63,253 bases of DNA from an uncultured Lachnospiraceae bacterium (GTDB lineage: Bacteria; Bacillota; Clostridia; Lachnospirales; Lachnospiraceae), in the NCBI GenBank assembly GCA_947576945.1, contig CANPTH010000016.1, forward strand, positions 1 to 63,253. The letters are read 5' to 3'. Position 1 is the first letter of the stretch; every line of letters starts with the position of its first letter. This document shows positions 1 through 8,889 of the stretch, piece after piece. The notes under the pieces are model-generated. The model was not told where the DNA came from. It worked only from the letters and a program-made list of their open reading frames with translations, and made no database searches. The position numbers were made by a program, and so were the translations under genes.

Positions 1-378
1 CCATTATCCACTCTGACCGTGGAACGCAGTACACCAGCGAAGCTTACCGGAAAGCGGTTGCCAAATATGGCATTCGCCAGAGCATGAACAGTGCAGGGGG
101 ACGCTGCCATGACAATGCCCGATGTGAGAGCATGTGGGCGAGGATGAAGGAGGAGCTCATCTATGATCGTCATAACACGGAAGAAATGACCATTGAGGAA
201 CTAAAGACACTCATCTGGAGATACTTCATCAGCTACTGGAATAACAGGAGGATATACTCAGCCAATGAGGGACTTCCTCCTATGGTTAAACGACAGAGAT
301 ATTATGAATCTCTGGGGAGTGCAGCTTAGGCATTCATATCCTTGTAAAAAAAGTGTCAACCAATATTGACAACTTCAT
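1..378 (+). mobile_element. Right end of an IS3-family insertion sequence
   Basis: This is the 3' part of an IS3-family element, whose left end lies outside the window. It contains the C-terminal transposase reading frame. Beyond the transposase stop at 327-329 is the AT-rich terminal segment, with an inverted pair TGTCAA...TTGACA at about 352-371. The exact right boundary is inferred to lie near 374-378, because a gene reading in from the right on the minus strand (ATG at 446) loses its open frame there. No copy of the left end is visible, so target duplication could not be checked. Confidence 0.75.
3..329 (+). CDS. IS3-family transposase OrfB, C-terminal part (5' end outside window)
   Basis: This is the rve/DDE integrase core of an IS3-family transposase. 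The frame is open from base 3, before the first ATG at 84. It begins IIHSDRGTQYTS, which holds the second catalytic Asp of the DDE triad (HSDRG). The catalytic Glu lies in the GRCHDNARCESMW segment (CES), and the tail is YWNNRRIYSANEGLPP, close to the YNNxRRHSALGxxSP ending of this family. About 108 residues are visible, compared with a usual 270-300, because the window starts inside the gene. The ATG at 84 is an internal methionine, not the start. The element has landed in a minus-strand operon that begins at 7575. Confidence 0.85.
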   Translation: MIHSDRGTQYTSEAYRKAVAKYGIRQSMNSAGGRCHDNARCESMWARMKEELIYDRHNTEEMTIEELKTLIWRYFISYWNNRRIYSANEGLPPMVKRQRYYESLGSAA

Positions 379-446
379 TTCTTACAGATATGACCATTCC
401 AACCATCACTATGCCATGCCAATCTGACACTCATATGTATAGCCAT
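375..446 (-). pseudogene. 5' stub of a third gene in the HEPN-SNF2/ATPase operon, cut by the IS
   Basis: An ideal ribosome site (AAGGAGG, 6 nt spacing) stands before ATG 446, only 11 nt after the ATPase gene stop. The frame gives 23 residues containing RLAWHSDGWNGHICKK and then stops at 375-377, where the insertion sequence begins. The RLAWHxxGWNGxIC opening looks like the start of a folded protein; I have a vague memory of such openings in large proteins of defence-type loci but could not check it. The rest of the gene is either beyond the left end of the element or lost. Function unknown. Confidence 0.7.
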
Positions 447-457
447 GTCACACCTCC

Positions 458-3400
458 TTAAATCAACTCTATCAATCCATTCTTCAGACACATCTCTAGT
501 GAATAATTGATGGTCGGTCCAGTGCTAAACTGAATGCTGATATACTTACCATCACACTTAGTTACAACTCCAGTTCCGCCAGTTTTATGCTTAACCTTCT
601 TGCCGATGTATCCTTTATAAACATCAGTCCCTGAAACAACAACTTCTGCTTCCGGATCGTCCTCTTCGTCCTCTTCTTCCTCCACTTTCTTCTCCGAAAG
701 CTTTGTACTCGGAGCACCATTATCCTTATATTCATCTGCAGCCTGCTGTATAGCCATCAATTCTCTAATTTCGGCAATATGTGTCTGTGTAAACCATATT
801 GTCTCATTACCAAATTCAACCTCAACAGGATCCATGCTTCCAATTTCAGCATCAGACAGATTTTCAATATCATCTAAGAAATATCTCAAATCATAATCAT
901 CCGCTCTCATCTTCTTATATTCAGAAGCACAGTTTGAACATAAGCAAAGGTTCATCGGATCAAGCTCAACTTCCGGTGAATTTGCAATCTGACACATTTC
1001 AACGTTAGGGAATGCTTCATGACACATCTGACAAGCATATTTATATGCCCTGTCTACTTTATACATGTTGGTTAGATAAGCCCTCACCTCACTTACAGGC
1101 TTACTTACTCTTATTTTTCTTACTCTGTATTCATACTTCGTCGGGCTTGCAAAACACAGAACCTCTGCAGCATGTTTACGAAGAGAATCCCAGTTCTTAA
1201 CTCTTGATGAAGGGAACTCATATGTATCCTCAGGAACCACTGGTTTTTTGCCGCCACCATTACCTGCGCTACTTCCGAAGTTCTCTTCCAGGTCAGTTAC
1301 AGAAATACCAAATCGTCTCTGAAGCTCAATCTCAAAATACTGGTTCTTCTGCTCTTCTGACAGTCTATCATAATCCTTTGTTGCAGCTTCCAAGTGATCA
1401 GCTTCACTCTTCTTAAATCCTAAAATTTCATAAAGCTCACAATCAGGAACAACATCTCCATACAACTGAGGATTCAAATCTCTCTTTGTAATTTCTGACT
1501 GAGAAACCAAATCAAGAGACTCTGTGTATAACCACTTACCGCTATAATACATATGCTTAGGACCATTTTTACGTACTCTTCTTACAATCTCCGAAACAGC
1601 ATTATTCAAGTTCGGTGTACTGCCACCCACATAAACAGTTCCGGTCAGTTTATTAACATTATTCAGTAAGAATCGGAATATAAAACTTGATTTTGCCATT
1701 GAGTCCGGTGACTTTGGATGGCTTGATATATATTCCAAAACCTCTGGCAAGCTTTCTAATGTCAGTTTCCAGCGGAACTCACCATATGTTGTCCAATCTG
1801 GCTGACGACCAGGATTACCAGTATAATATTCACCCGTGGTTCTTGATTCATTCTTAGTTATGCTCTCTCGCACACCAAGAAGTCTCAACTGATCCACTGA
1901 TATATCATCTATCTCATAAAAATCTACATCCACATAAGCATAAGTTGCCACATGATTAAAATATTTTTCTATGCTCATGCCATCGGAATTTACAGAGAAA
2001 TATACAGTCTCTCTCTGCGGATTCACATATACAGTCTTTCCACCTTTTCGACACTTTACTGACAAGTATTTTTTGATGAGATTATCCACTTCATCCTTGT
2101 AATCAGGATTCTGGCGGTATTTCATCAATTTCTTAATATCAGTAATATGCTGGTCATCAGAAATATTAGTTCCTCCCTCATAGCGACGCTTAAAATCTCT
2201 GATAAAGAATTCATATTCATTTGGCTTCTGAAGTGCCAAAATTTCAGTAAAGAAGTGCTTGCAGTGCTCATAAATATAATCATCTACAAAAGCAATATCA
2301 TCAGTGTCATCGATATTCTTTGACGGCAGAAATACATTAGGAAGGTATGTCGCATTCTCATAACCTCTCCACATAAAACTATAATCATTTGTGCTTCCAT
2401 CACTTTTGCGATATGGTGCAACAAATCTTCCTGTTGATGTCTTTACAAACTCCGCAGTCAACATATTAGAACCACCACGCTGTTTAGAAAATGCGGCAGC
2501 TACAGAAGCATACATATTGTAGAGTTTGATAAGCCATTCATCATCTCTGCGAGTAAGGAATGTTCTGTTCTCATTAAAATTATTACGCAAATTCTCCGGA
2601 CGAATAACTTCAATATCCAGTGTATCTGTCAGGAAATCATAAAATGTCTTATATGTTTTATTTGTCTCTGTTAAGAATATAGGAAGCCAGTGATAATCCG
2701 TACCATCATCAATAAGCTCTGTAAGCAGTTCATCTGTAAAGAGTTCGGCAAAATCAGAACCTCTGGCAATCTTAACGCTTTCCGAAGAAGCATAACTTCC
2801 ATCTTTGCAAAGAAGCAGGTTTTCTTCCTGCATCATATCTGTTGTTGCTTTAAACATACCTTCAAACAGAGGCGCGCTGTAGAATACTTCTTCATCAATA
2901 GGCAGAATGTTCAACAGACTGAAATCAAGCTTTCCTGCATCCCTGAGTTCAATAACGCTATCTCTAAGCAATGATGCCGTCTGTTTTGCAAGTTCAACAT
3001 TATCCTTATCAGCTGCAGGTACGCTACTTCTATTAGGTGTAGTACGATACGGTCCCTGCACAATAAACTTAAGCTTACTCTCTGTCTCTGTAGGAAAGTA
3101 CACTGATATATATGGGTACTTGGATGGCTTGAAATCATATTTACCATCTTCACCAACATTAAGAGTAAATGCGATATCAATTGTTCTTCCTGCCTGAATA
3201 CCTTTAACAGCTCTGGAAAATACAAGATAAGAAACAACCTCTTCCTTATCCTTTTTGCTGTCAGTCTCTCCGATAGCAGAAACCAATGAGCAGTGGTCAT
3301 TAATTACAGTTTTATCCAACAGATAAGAACCTGATCTTTTTAGCTTAGGCAATTCAATTTGATAATCAATAGACTGCAGGTTCTTCATAAATAGCAAGGT

Positions 3401-3964
3401 TGTAATTCCAAGATTCTGAAGACGTTTAGATAAAACATCATTTAATTTGTCTACAGTCTCAAAACCGGAAAATGTAAATCCTACACTATAAGGGAATATG
3501 AATTTAGTAGTATAGCCTGCGTCAACTTCCTGATCATCAATATCAACCGGATGGGTAAAGTCCAAAATCTCTACTGCAAACTGTGAATAGCCTTTTGCAA
3601 CATCCTCTTTTGTAGGATGACTAAACAACTGAACCTTTTCACAGATTCCAAACACAGATTTAAAACCTACACCAAATTCACCAATCTGATTTAGGTCATT
3701 GATTTTATCCGACTTACCAATATCACATAATCCCTGCAGATTCTTCATCAAAAATGGATGTCCATCATGAAGGACAACTAATCTATCAGGGTACTGCAAA
3801 AACTTAATCTTAGATGCTCCTGCATCCTCTGCATTCTGTAACAACTCATACACAAAATGCGACTTATCTGTATACAACTGGATAATTCTTTCCAGAGCAC
3901 GACGAAGCATACCGTCCTTATCCTGTCTTTGTAATACCTCGCTGGCTATTCCCTTTTTTGCCAT
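458..3964 (-). CDS. Very large GHKL (sacsin/Hsp90-like) ATPase with C-terminal degenerate HNH-like zinc cluster and beta-barrel
   Basis: This is a 1168-residue cytoplasmic protein. The N-terminus is a Bergerat-fold ATPase: N-box ELLQNAEDAGA (Glu40, Asn44), G1 box DGHPF (67-71) and G2 box GEFGVGFKS (95-103), as in sacsin-type HATPase proteins. The middle 700 residues are not recognised. Near the C-terminus a CxxC pair (978, 981) and a second pair (1009, 1012, in NLCLCSNCASEY) resemble an HNH finger whose catalytic and final His residues are missing. An acidic linker follows, then a small beta-barrel-like end (about 1118-1168, GKKVKHKTGGTGVVTKCDG). The start has GGGAGGG 8 nt upstream. It lies 29 nt after the SNF2 gene and 11 nt before the truncated third gene, so the three form one operon. 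The exact role is unknown; a defence role is inferred from the partners. Confidence 0.8.
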   Translation of the reverse strand: MAKKGIASEVLQRQDKDGMLRRALERIIQLYTDKSHFVYELLQNAEDAGASKIKFLQYPDRLVVLHDGHPFLMKNLQGLCDIGKSDKINDLNQIGEFGVGFKSVFGICEKVQLFSHPTKEDVAKGYSQFAVEILDFTHPVDIDDQEVDAGYTTKFIFPYSVGFTFSGFETVDKLNDVLSKRLQNLGITTLLFMKNLQSIDYQIELPKLKRSGSYLLDKTVINDHCSLVSAIGETDSKKDKEEVVSYLVFSRAVKGIQAGRTIDIAFTLNVGEDGKYDFKPSKYPYISVYFPTETESKLKFIVQGPYRTTPNRSSVPAADKDNVELAKQTASLLRDSVIELRDAGKLDFSLLNILPIDEEVFYSAPLFEGMFKATTDMMQEENLLLCKDGSYASSESVKIARGSDFAELFTDELLTELIDDGTDYHWLPIFLTETNKTYKTFYDFLTDTLDIEVIRPENLRNNFNENRTFLTRRDDEWLIKLYNMYASVAAAFSKQRGGSNMLTAEFVKTSTGRFVAPYRKSDGSTNDYSFMWRGYENATYLPNVFLPSKNIDDTDDIAFVDDYIYEHCKHFFTEILALQKPNEYEFFIRDFKRRYEGGTNISDDQHITDIKKLMKYRQNPDYKDEVDNLIKKYLSVKCRKGGKTVYVNPQRETVYFSVNSDGMSIEKYFNHVATYAYVDVDFYEIDDISVDQLRLLGVRESITKNESRTTGEYYTGNPGRQPDWTTYGEFRWKLTLESLPEVLEYISSHPKSPDSMAKSSFIFRFLLNNVNKLTGTVYVGGSTPNLNNAVSEIVRRVRKNGPKHMYYSGKWLYTESLDLVSQSEITKRDLNPQLYGDVVPDCELYEILGFKKSEADHLEAATKDYDRLSEEQKNQYFEIELQRRFGISVTDLEENFGSSAGNGGGKKPVVPEDTYEFPSSRVKNWDSLRKHAAEVLCFASPTKYEYRVRKIRVSKPVSEVRAYLTNMYKVDRAYKYACQMCHEAFPNVEMCQIANSPEVELDPMNLCLCSNCASEYKKMRADDYDLRYFLDDIENLSDAEIGSMDPVEVEFGNETIWFTQTHIAEIRELMAIQQAADEYKDNGAPSTKLSEKKVEEEEDEEDDPEAEVVVSGTDVYKGYIGKKVKHKTGGTGVVTKCDGKYISIQFSTGPTINYSLEMCLKNGLIELI

Positions 3965-3993
3965 GGTATTTCCCTCCCATTACGGATTTTATC

Positions 3994-6900
3994 CTATACA
4001 ACTTCCAGTATTCCGTTAGCAATCAATGTTGTATGTATATCAGTCTGAGCTACTTTTTGACGAATACTATCCACTTTAGCTTCATAACTCTCTGTGGCAG
4101 ATTCAAGCTCACTGTTATACATCCTTCGAATGCTTTCGCTGGTTGTATCAAGAATCTTCTGTTCTAGTGATCTTCGTCTGTTTCTGAAGTTATTAGTTAT
4201 ACTTTCAATTTTGAATGTAGAAGTATTCTCAGCTTCTATTACAGCTGCACTCTTTTCTTCCATCCAAAGTTTAACCTGTTTTCTTTCCAAGCCATCCCAA
4301 TCAGAAGGCTGCATTTTAATTGCCGCAGCACCACTCTGAGCCTCCTGCAAAATATCCGGTAGTTCTGATGCAATAACATCATCATCACAAACAACAACCA
4401 GCCTGAAATGAGGATTCATTCCCCTGTAACTCCATGCATATACTGAGAAATGATATGCGCCTACAGGAAGATCATCATTTGCATACTGCAATCTAATATA
4501 TGCCTTTTCATTTGATTCATAGTACTCTGCTGCCTGTCTTGCCAGCGGATGCATTGCCGTAATAAAGAACGCGTCCCTATTCTTTTCAGCTGCATCTGAA
4601 TCAAACGTAATCGTATGTAAAGGAGCCTTACCTTTAAGATAAATATCCCATGTCTGACGAACCGCATTTCTTCCAGCCGGAAGTTTTCTAAAATCTTCTC
4701 TCAATGCAAGTCTTGCATTTGCTGACAGACGAAGCTGCTTCACATCACCTTCTCCAAGTATGTAAGTACCCTGTCCTAATCTGGCATTCAAATACTGCTC
4801 AATCATAATCTGCAATCCCTTCTGATTAAGCCAAGGATTTTCAGCGTTATGTATTTCCTGAGTAGTTGTATATTCTGATAAATCGAAGCCAAAGAATTCC
4901 TTCTCTTCTTCCTCCAAGCGATCCATCTCCTGAATCTTTCGTACCTCATTATCAGCCATCTGCTCCAGTTTAATTCTTCTTTCCTCTTCAGTAAGTGAAG
5001 AATCAACCGCAATCTGATCAATCTGAGTAGCAATATCACCCAGGATTTCTTCGCACTCGCCAATACTGCTTTCAAAGATTCCGATACGCATCAGACATCT
5101 ATAATAAATGTCTGCATCAACAGTTCCGTTTGTTATAACATTGTAAATGCTAACAGCCTCACTCAGCTGTCCACGTCTATCGATACGACCTATTCTCTGT
5201 TCTATTCTCATTGGATTCCAAGGCAGATCGTAATTAATCATCATGTCACAGAACTGATAGTCCAAACCTTCAGAACCAACTTCAGTGAAAAGAAGAATAT
5301 CGATTGCATCCGGATCTTCTTTCGGTAGCTCAAATCTAGCTCTGTAATCCTGACGTATGGAATCTTTTACACCACCGTCTACCTGTTCTACACGCAGACC
5401 GGCTGCTTTCAGTTTTTCTTTCAGATATCTAAGAGTAAATCTAAATGTACTAAACAGAATGATTTTATTATTATCCTGCTTCTGTTTTTCCATAATGGCT
5501 GTCATCATCTGATCAAACTTTGGATCTTCAGTCGGAAGATCGTCTGCCATTCTAAGAAGATTCCGAGCTAATGATTCTAATGCTCCCGCAGACTCACCTG
5601 CAAATTCAAATCCAGGCATCTCATTATCAGGATCATCTTCAATTTGCACAAATCTTCTCTTTATCAAATCTCTAATGTGTGGAGCCAAACCAAATATACA
5701 GCTCGCAGCCTGTCTCTTAATCGTTGACATCATAAACGGAATAGATCTTGCATCTCCATGAAGCTGTAGAAGCGCATTCTGTTCAAATCTCAACAGTTCA
5801 TCGTGAAGAGCCTGTTGTTCAGGTGTAAACTCAACTGCCAATGTATATGGTCTTCTAATGCAGAAATCCTGAATATCCTTACGTCTTGTTCTATTCAGCA
5901 TAGAGTTAAAGCTATGCAGACTCTCTGCGTCTGTAATAAGTTTTACACGTTCCTCTCTGGTAATCTTATCCTGCTGCAAAATCTGAACCATAGATGAATA
6001 TGTAGGATTCGCTGCAACAACATTCTCTCCCCACTGAGTTTCAAGAATGCCCCTTAATTCTTCCAAAGCTTCCTGTTGCCAGTTCTCACCTGCACGACGA
6101 ATCAATGTAGATACTTGAGAGATGTGGGCATTCGGTCTGGACATAAGATTGAATGTCTGCTTATCAATAACCACATCCGGACGAAGTACATTCAGCAATG
6201 TGAAAAGATCATCATCACTGGTCTGAAGAGGTGTAGCTGTAAGCATAACAACAGCATCCGCATGGTCGCAGAAATATTTTACGCACTTATACTCAAATGC
6301 CTTCTCTTTCTCCATACTACCATTGCGAATGTGATGCGCTTCATCAATGATTACAAGGTCAAAGCGTGGCGCTGGATCCAAATCTTTTAGTCCAAAAAAC
6401 TTACTCTTTTTACCTGTATCACCTTCATATGTACGGCTATCAAGAATAGAATAAGGCACAATCGTTTTGCTGTATCGAACTGGCCATTCACCATCTCTAT
6501 CCGTATCAGAAATAACCTGACGAAGTTCCGGTCCCGTCAAAGGAATAAAATCTTCATCAAATCGTTTCATTTCTGTCTCCCATTTGCGCTCTGTTACAAG
6601 AGGCTTAGGGCAAATAATCATAATATTTTCCAGCTCATTTCGAGCCTGTAATTCTTTAATAATTAATCCAGCTTCAATTGTCTTACCAACACCTACACTA
6701 TCAGCAATCAAGATTCTTGGTTCATCAGCGTGAATCAATTTAAGGGCTGGTCTAAACTGATATGGAACAAAATCAATTCTGGCAGAATTCAATGAATACA
6801 AATCTCTGCCCGAAGGATTATTAATTTGATATGCAGTCAAATAGCTTCTAAAGGTATTAATATCAACCCAGTTGTAATTAACTTTTTCAACTACTGGCGC

Positions 6901-7575
6901 TATCTGACCAGAATAATATGTCTTAAAACTGCCATCTACAAATACATCATACTTCTTCGTATCACCGAGGTCAGTGATAGACATTACGATACCTTTTACA
7001 GAAGGATCACCAATTAAGTAAACAAGGCTCTTTTCTGCAATATCATTCTCATCTACTACTTCTTCCGGCTCAACAGAAACAGACTCCTCTGCATTGGAGA
7101 TAGTAGAAAAATCAACTGTCGATGGAGACTTCACTGCTTCAACCATAACGTCCACTTCGCTGACCAGCTTGTCATCACACTCCATCTGTTCAAAGAATTG
7201 ATGCAATGTCGTTAAATCCGCAATAATAGTGTCTTTGCCCGGAAGCACTGCGCTACAATGAGCCCAGTTATTACGAACGCGCATCATATCACGAATGCAT
7301 TCCCTCTCCCTTGTAGGAAGATATGCCACATTTCTCATTGCATACCAGGACTTATCTGCAATGCGCAAAAGAGCTGCCAAATCAAAATCTCCCAGTTTGG
7401 TAAATCCTTTGCTTTTCGCAGTTTCTCTCTGGTTGTAACTCAGCTTATCAATTACGCACTCTTCCCACCAGTCATCAGAGGTCTTTGGAAGAAGCTTCCC
7501 AAGCCACTCTTCCAAAAGCTTCGCTGATGTATGAAGATAGGTATTCATCCTGCTTACAATCTGGTCATTTTCCAT
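3994..7575 (-). CDS. HEPN-domain SNF2/RapA-type helicase
   Basis: This is a 1193-residue protein. Residues 1-140 form a helical HEPN-like (Swt1-type) domain with the RX4H motif RNNWAH at 101-106, the signature of HEPN RNases. A small SH3/Tudor-like barrel follows (about 183-230, LIGDPSVKGIVMSI). The SNF2 core has motif I DSVGVGKT (292-299), DEAH (411-414), TATPLQTSDDDLFTLLNVL (445-463), and motifs V/VI EVGSEGLDY and EQRIGRIDRRGQ (765-803), most like the RapA/HepA branch. The C-terminal 350 residues contain coiled-coil stretches. The start has GGAGG 7 nt upstream. It is the first intact gene of the operon with the GHKL ATPase. A role in anti-phage defence or nucleic-acid surveillance is inferred; the helicase assignment is firm. 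Confidence 0.85.
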   Translation of the reverse strand: MENDQIVSRMNTYLHTSAKLLEEWLGKLLPKTSDDWWEECVIDKLSYNQRETAKSKGFTKLGDFDLAALLRIADKSWYAMRNVAYLPTRERECIRDMMRVRNNWAHCSAVLPGKDTIIADLTTLHQFFEQMECDDKLVSEVDVMVEAVKSPSTVDFSTISNAEESVSVEPEEVVDENDIAEKSLVYLIGDPSVKGIVMSITDLGDTKKYDVFVDGSFKTYYSGQIAPVVEKVNYNWVDINTFRSYLTAYQINNPSGRDLYSLNSARIDFVPYQFRPALKLIHADEPRILIADSVGVGKTIEAGLIIKELQARNELENIMIICPKPLVTERKWETEMKRFDEDFIPLTGPELRQVISDTDRDGEWPVRYSKTIVPYSILDSRTYEGDTGKKSKFFGLKDLDPAPRFDLVIIDEAHHIRNGSMEKEKAFEYKCVKYFCDHADAVVMLTATPLQTSDDDLFTLLNVLRPDVVIDKQTFNLMSRPNAHISQVSTLIRRAGENWQQEALEELRGILETQWGENVVAANPTYSSMVQILQQDKITREERVKLITDAESLHSFNSMLNRTRRKDIQDFCIRRPYTLAVEFTPEQQALHDELLRFEQNALLQLHGDARSIPFMMSTIKRQAASCIFGLAPHIRDLIKRRFVQIEDDPDNEMPGFEFAGESAGALESLARNLLRMADDLPTEDPKFDQMMTAIMEKQKQDNNKIILFSTFRFTLRYLKEKLKAAGLRVEQVDGGVKDSIRQDYRARFELPKEDPDAIDILLFTEVGSEGLDYQFCDMMINYDLPWNPMRIEQRIGRIDRRGQLSEAVSIYNVITNGTVDADIYYRCLMRIGIFESSIGECEEILGDIATQIDQIAVDSSLTEEERRIKLEQMADNEVRKIQEMDRLEEEEKEFFGFDLSEYTTTQEIHNAENPWLNQKGLQIMIEQYLNARLGQGTYILGEGDVKQLRLSANARLALREDFRKLPAGRNAVRQTWDIYLKGKAPLHTITFDSDAAEKNRDAFFITAMHPLARQAAEYYESNEKAYIRLQYANDDLPVGAYHFSVYAWSYRGMNPHFRLVVVCDDDVIASELPDILQEAQSGAAAIKMQPSDWDGLERKQVKLWMEEKSAAVIEAENTSTFKIESITNNFRNRRRSLEQKILDTTSESIRRMYNSELESATESYEAKVDSIRQKVAQTDIHTTLIANGILEVV

Positions 7576-7583
7576 CTTGAAGC

Positions 7584-7805
7584 CTCCAATCTTTTAGTAC
7601 TTACATAAAGAATCCATCTGTATCAAAGATGAGATCCAGTTCATCATTTGTCATAGCGTGTGATACCTTATCTCGAACAGCACTTCTAGCCAATCAGTTT
7701 AACTTCTTTATTTCCCGGTTGAAACAGGATGCTATGCTCACCGTAAAGCTGCCGCAATACTGTCCTTTGTTTAAATCAATAAATAACAGAGCATATTTCC
7801 CACTA
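7584..7805 (-). pseudogene. Possible gene remnants upstream of the helicase gene
   Basis: On the minus strand one frame reads GKYALLFIDLNKGQYCGSF and on to a TGA, and the same frame immediately resumes as LARSAVRDKVSHAMTNDELD and on to a TAA at 7584. The residue mix is protein-like, but there is no proper start and an internal stop. It may be the decayed 3' end of an upstream operon gene. I do not recognise the protein. It may also be chance. Confidence 0.3.
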
Positions 7806-7836
7806 AACACTTTCTATCCATAAACACATGTACCGG

Positions 7837-8400
7837 TTACATAGGTTTTAGATTTTGATTAAGTCTATCCACCATCCACGCAATTCGTTTTGCCCGTCCG
7901 GCATCCGTCTTTGCATCAAAAAACGCGCGCGTATAGATCTTTTTCACAGATAAAGACATCGCCTGAAAATTTGTGTAAGCAGGCTCATAACTTTCCAATA
8001 TCGCAGAAAGCTGCGCTATCTGCTCTTCTGTAATAACTGCCAGCGGATTTACCGCATCCCATTGTCCGTTCTTTTTGGCATCCGCTATTTTCTTTCTGCC
8101 ATAGTCAGTCATACGCCCCTGAACTTCAAGCCTTTGGGCTAATTCCTTGTTTTTCTCCGACCACTTGCTTTTCTCCCTGCGCATCGAAAAATACTTTTTA
8201 TAGGTTTTGTCGTCAATCTTTTCCATCTGGCCGTCAATCCATCCAAAGCAGAGCGCTTCTTCCAGCGCTTCTCCCGCCTTTATTGTTTTCGGTCCGCCAG
8301 CCTTGCCAAACAAAACCCAAATACCGGCACTTGAAAGGCAGTTATCATAGAGCCATTTTCTAAATTCATCTCTGCTTCCAAATTCCATTATATCGCTCAT
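7837..8400 (-). CDS. YdeI/OmpD-associated family protein
   Basis: This is a 187-residue soluble protein of the YdeI family (bacteriocin-protection, YdeI/OmpD-associated). Visible hallmarks are EALCFGWIDGQMEKIDDKTYKKYF and RREKSKWSEKNKE, followed by a helical C-terminal part ending in FDAKTDAGRAKRIAWMVDRL. Length is typical. The open frame begins one codon earlier with TTG, but the ATG at 8400 is the natural start. The family is widespread, with an ill-defined role in stress or peptide resistance. A 65-residue gene lies 74 nt upstream on the same strand and may be co-transcribed. Confidence 0.8.
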   Translation of the reverse strand: MSDIMEFGSRDEFRKWLYDNCLSSAGIWVLFGKAGGPKTIKAGEALEEALCFGWIDGQMEKIDDKTYKKYFSMRREKSKWSEKNKELAQRLEVQGRMTDYGRKKIADAKKNGQWDAVNPLAVITEEQIAQLSAILESYEPAYTNFQAMSLSVKKIYTRAFFDAKTDAGRAKRIAWMVDRLNQNLKPM

Positions 8401-8474
8401 CAAACACCATCTCTTTCCTATGTCTTATCCGCCAAAGACCCGCTATCTTAACAAAAAATGAATTGAAAATGCCT

Positions 8475-8672
8475 TTAAATCAATTCCAAAGCCCTTTTAT
8501 AAAGCGGATCCATCTCACAGCCACAGCTCCCGCATTCCTTATCTGCCAGCTTAACCGCTGATATTAACGCATCCCTATCAAATTTTCCGTCTAACCACTG
8601 CTGTGCCGGAACAGATATTAAATCCCACCCTGATGCAGCGAACTTCTCCATAATAGATTTTAATTCTTCCAT
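8475..8672 (-). CDS. Small hypothetical protein with CGSCGC motif
   Basis: This is a 65-residue protein with a good ribosome site (AAAGGAG, 6 nt before ATG). It is predicted helical, with a cysteine cluster KECGSCGCEMDPLYKRALEL near the C-terminus that could bind a metal. No signal peptide or membrane segment is seen. I do not recognise a family. It lies just upstream of the YdeI-like gene on the same strand. Confidence 0.6.
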   Translation of the reverse strand: MEELKSIMEKFAASGWDLISVPAQQWLDGKFDRDALISAVKLADKECGSCGCEMDPLYKRALELI

Positions 8673-8753
8673 AACGTGCTCCTTTCATATAACAATTTTC
8701 GACTTTTTTACCATTATATAGGATATTCTACCAAAAAGCATCCGTTATTTCTC

Positions 8754-8879
8754 CTAAATATCAAATCCTGATGCGCTGGCTTTACCAAAGTCATCCCCTC
8801 TAAGCGCCTGCCATTTCTGACAAACGCCTATGCATAACGCTTCCGCCGAACCAATCCCCACGGATTCCACTCTCCCCAT
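8754..8879 (-). CDS. Possible 41-residue ORF or gene remnant
   Basis: A minus-strand frame from ATG 8879 to TAG 8754 encodes a 41-residue peptide containing SAEALCIGVCQKWQAL. It starts 10 nt after the stop of the phosphoesterase fragment and has only a weak purine-rich stretch (GAGAAAAG) before the ATG. The composition looks like the C-terminal end of a real protein, so it could be a remnant. No family recognised. Confidence 0.25.
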   Translation of the reverse strand: MGRVESVGIGSAEALCIGVCQKWQALRGDDFGKASASGFDI

Positions 8880-8889
8880 TATTCTTTTC

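Noticed and set aside
2911..3300. Open frame on the minus strand inside the large ATPase gene
   Set aside because: It is a different frame of the same strand, without a ribosome site or protein-like pattern.
458..7575. Known DISARM, BREX or restriction-modification system
   Set aside because: No methyltransferase, DUF1998, PLD nuclease, PglZ or restriction endonuclease gene is visible in the window.
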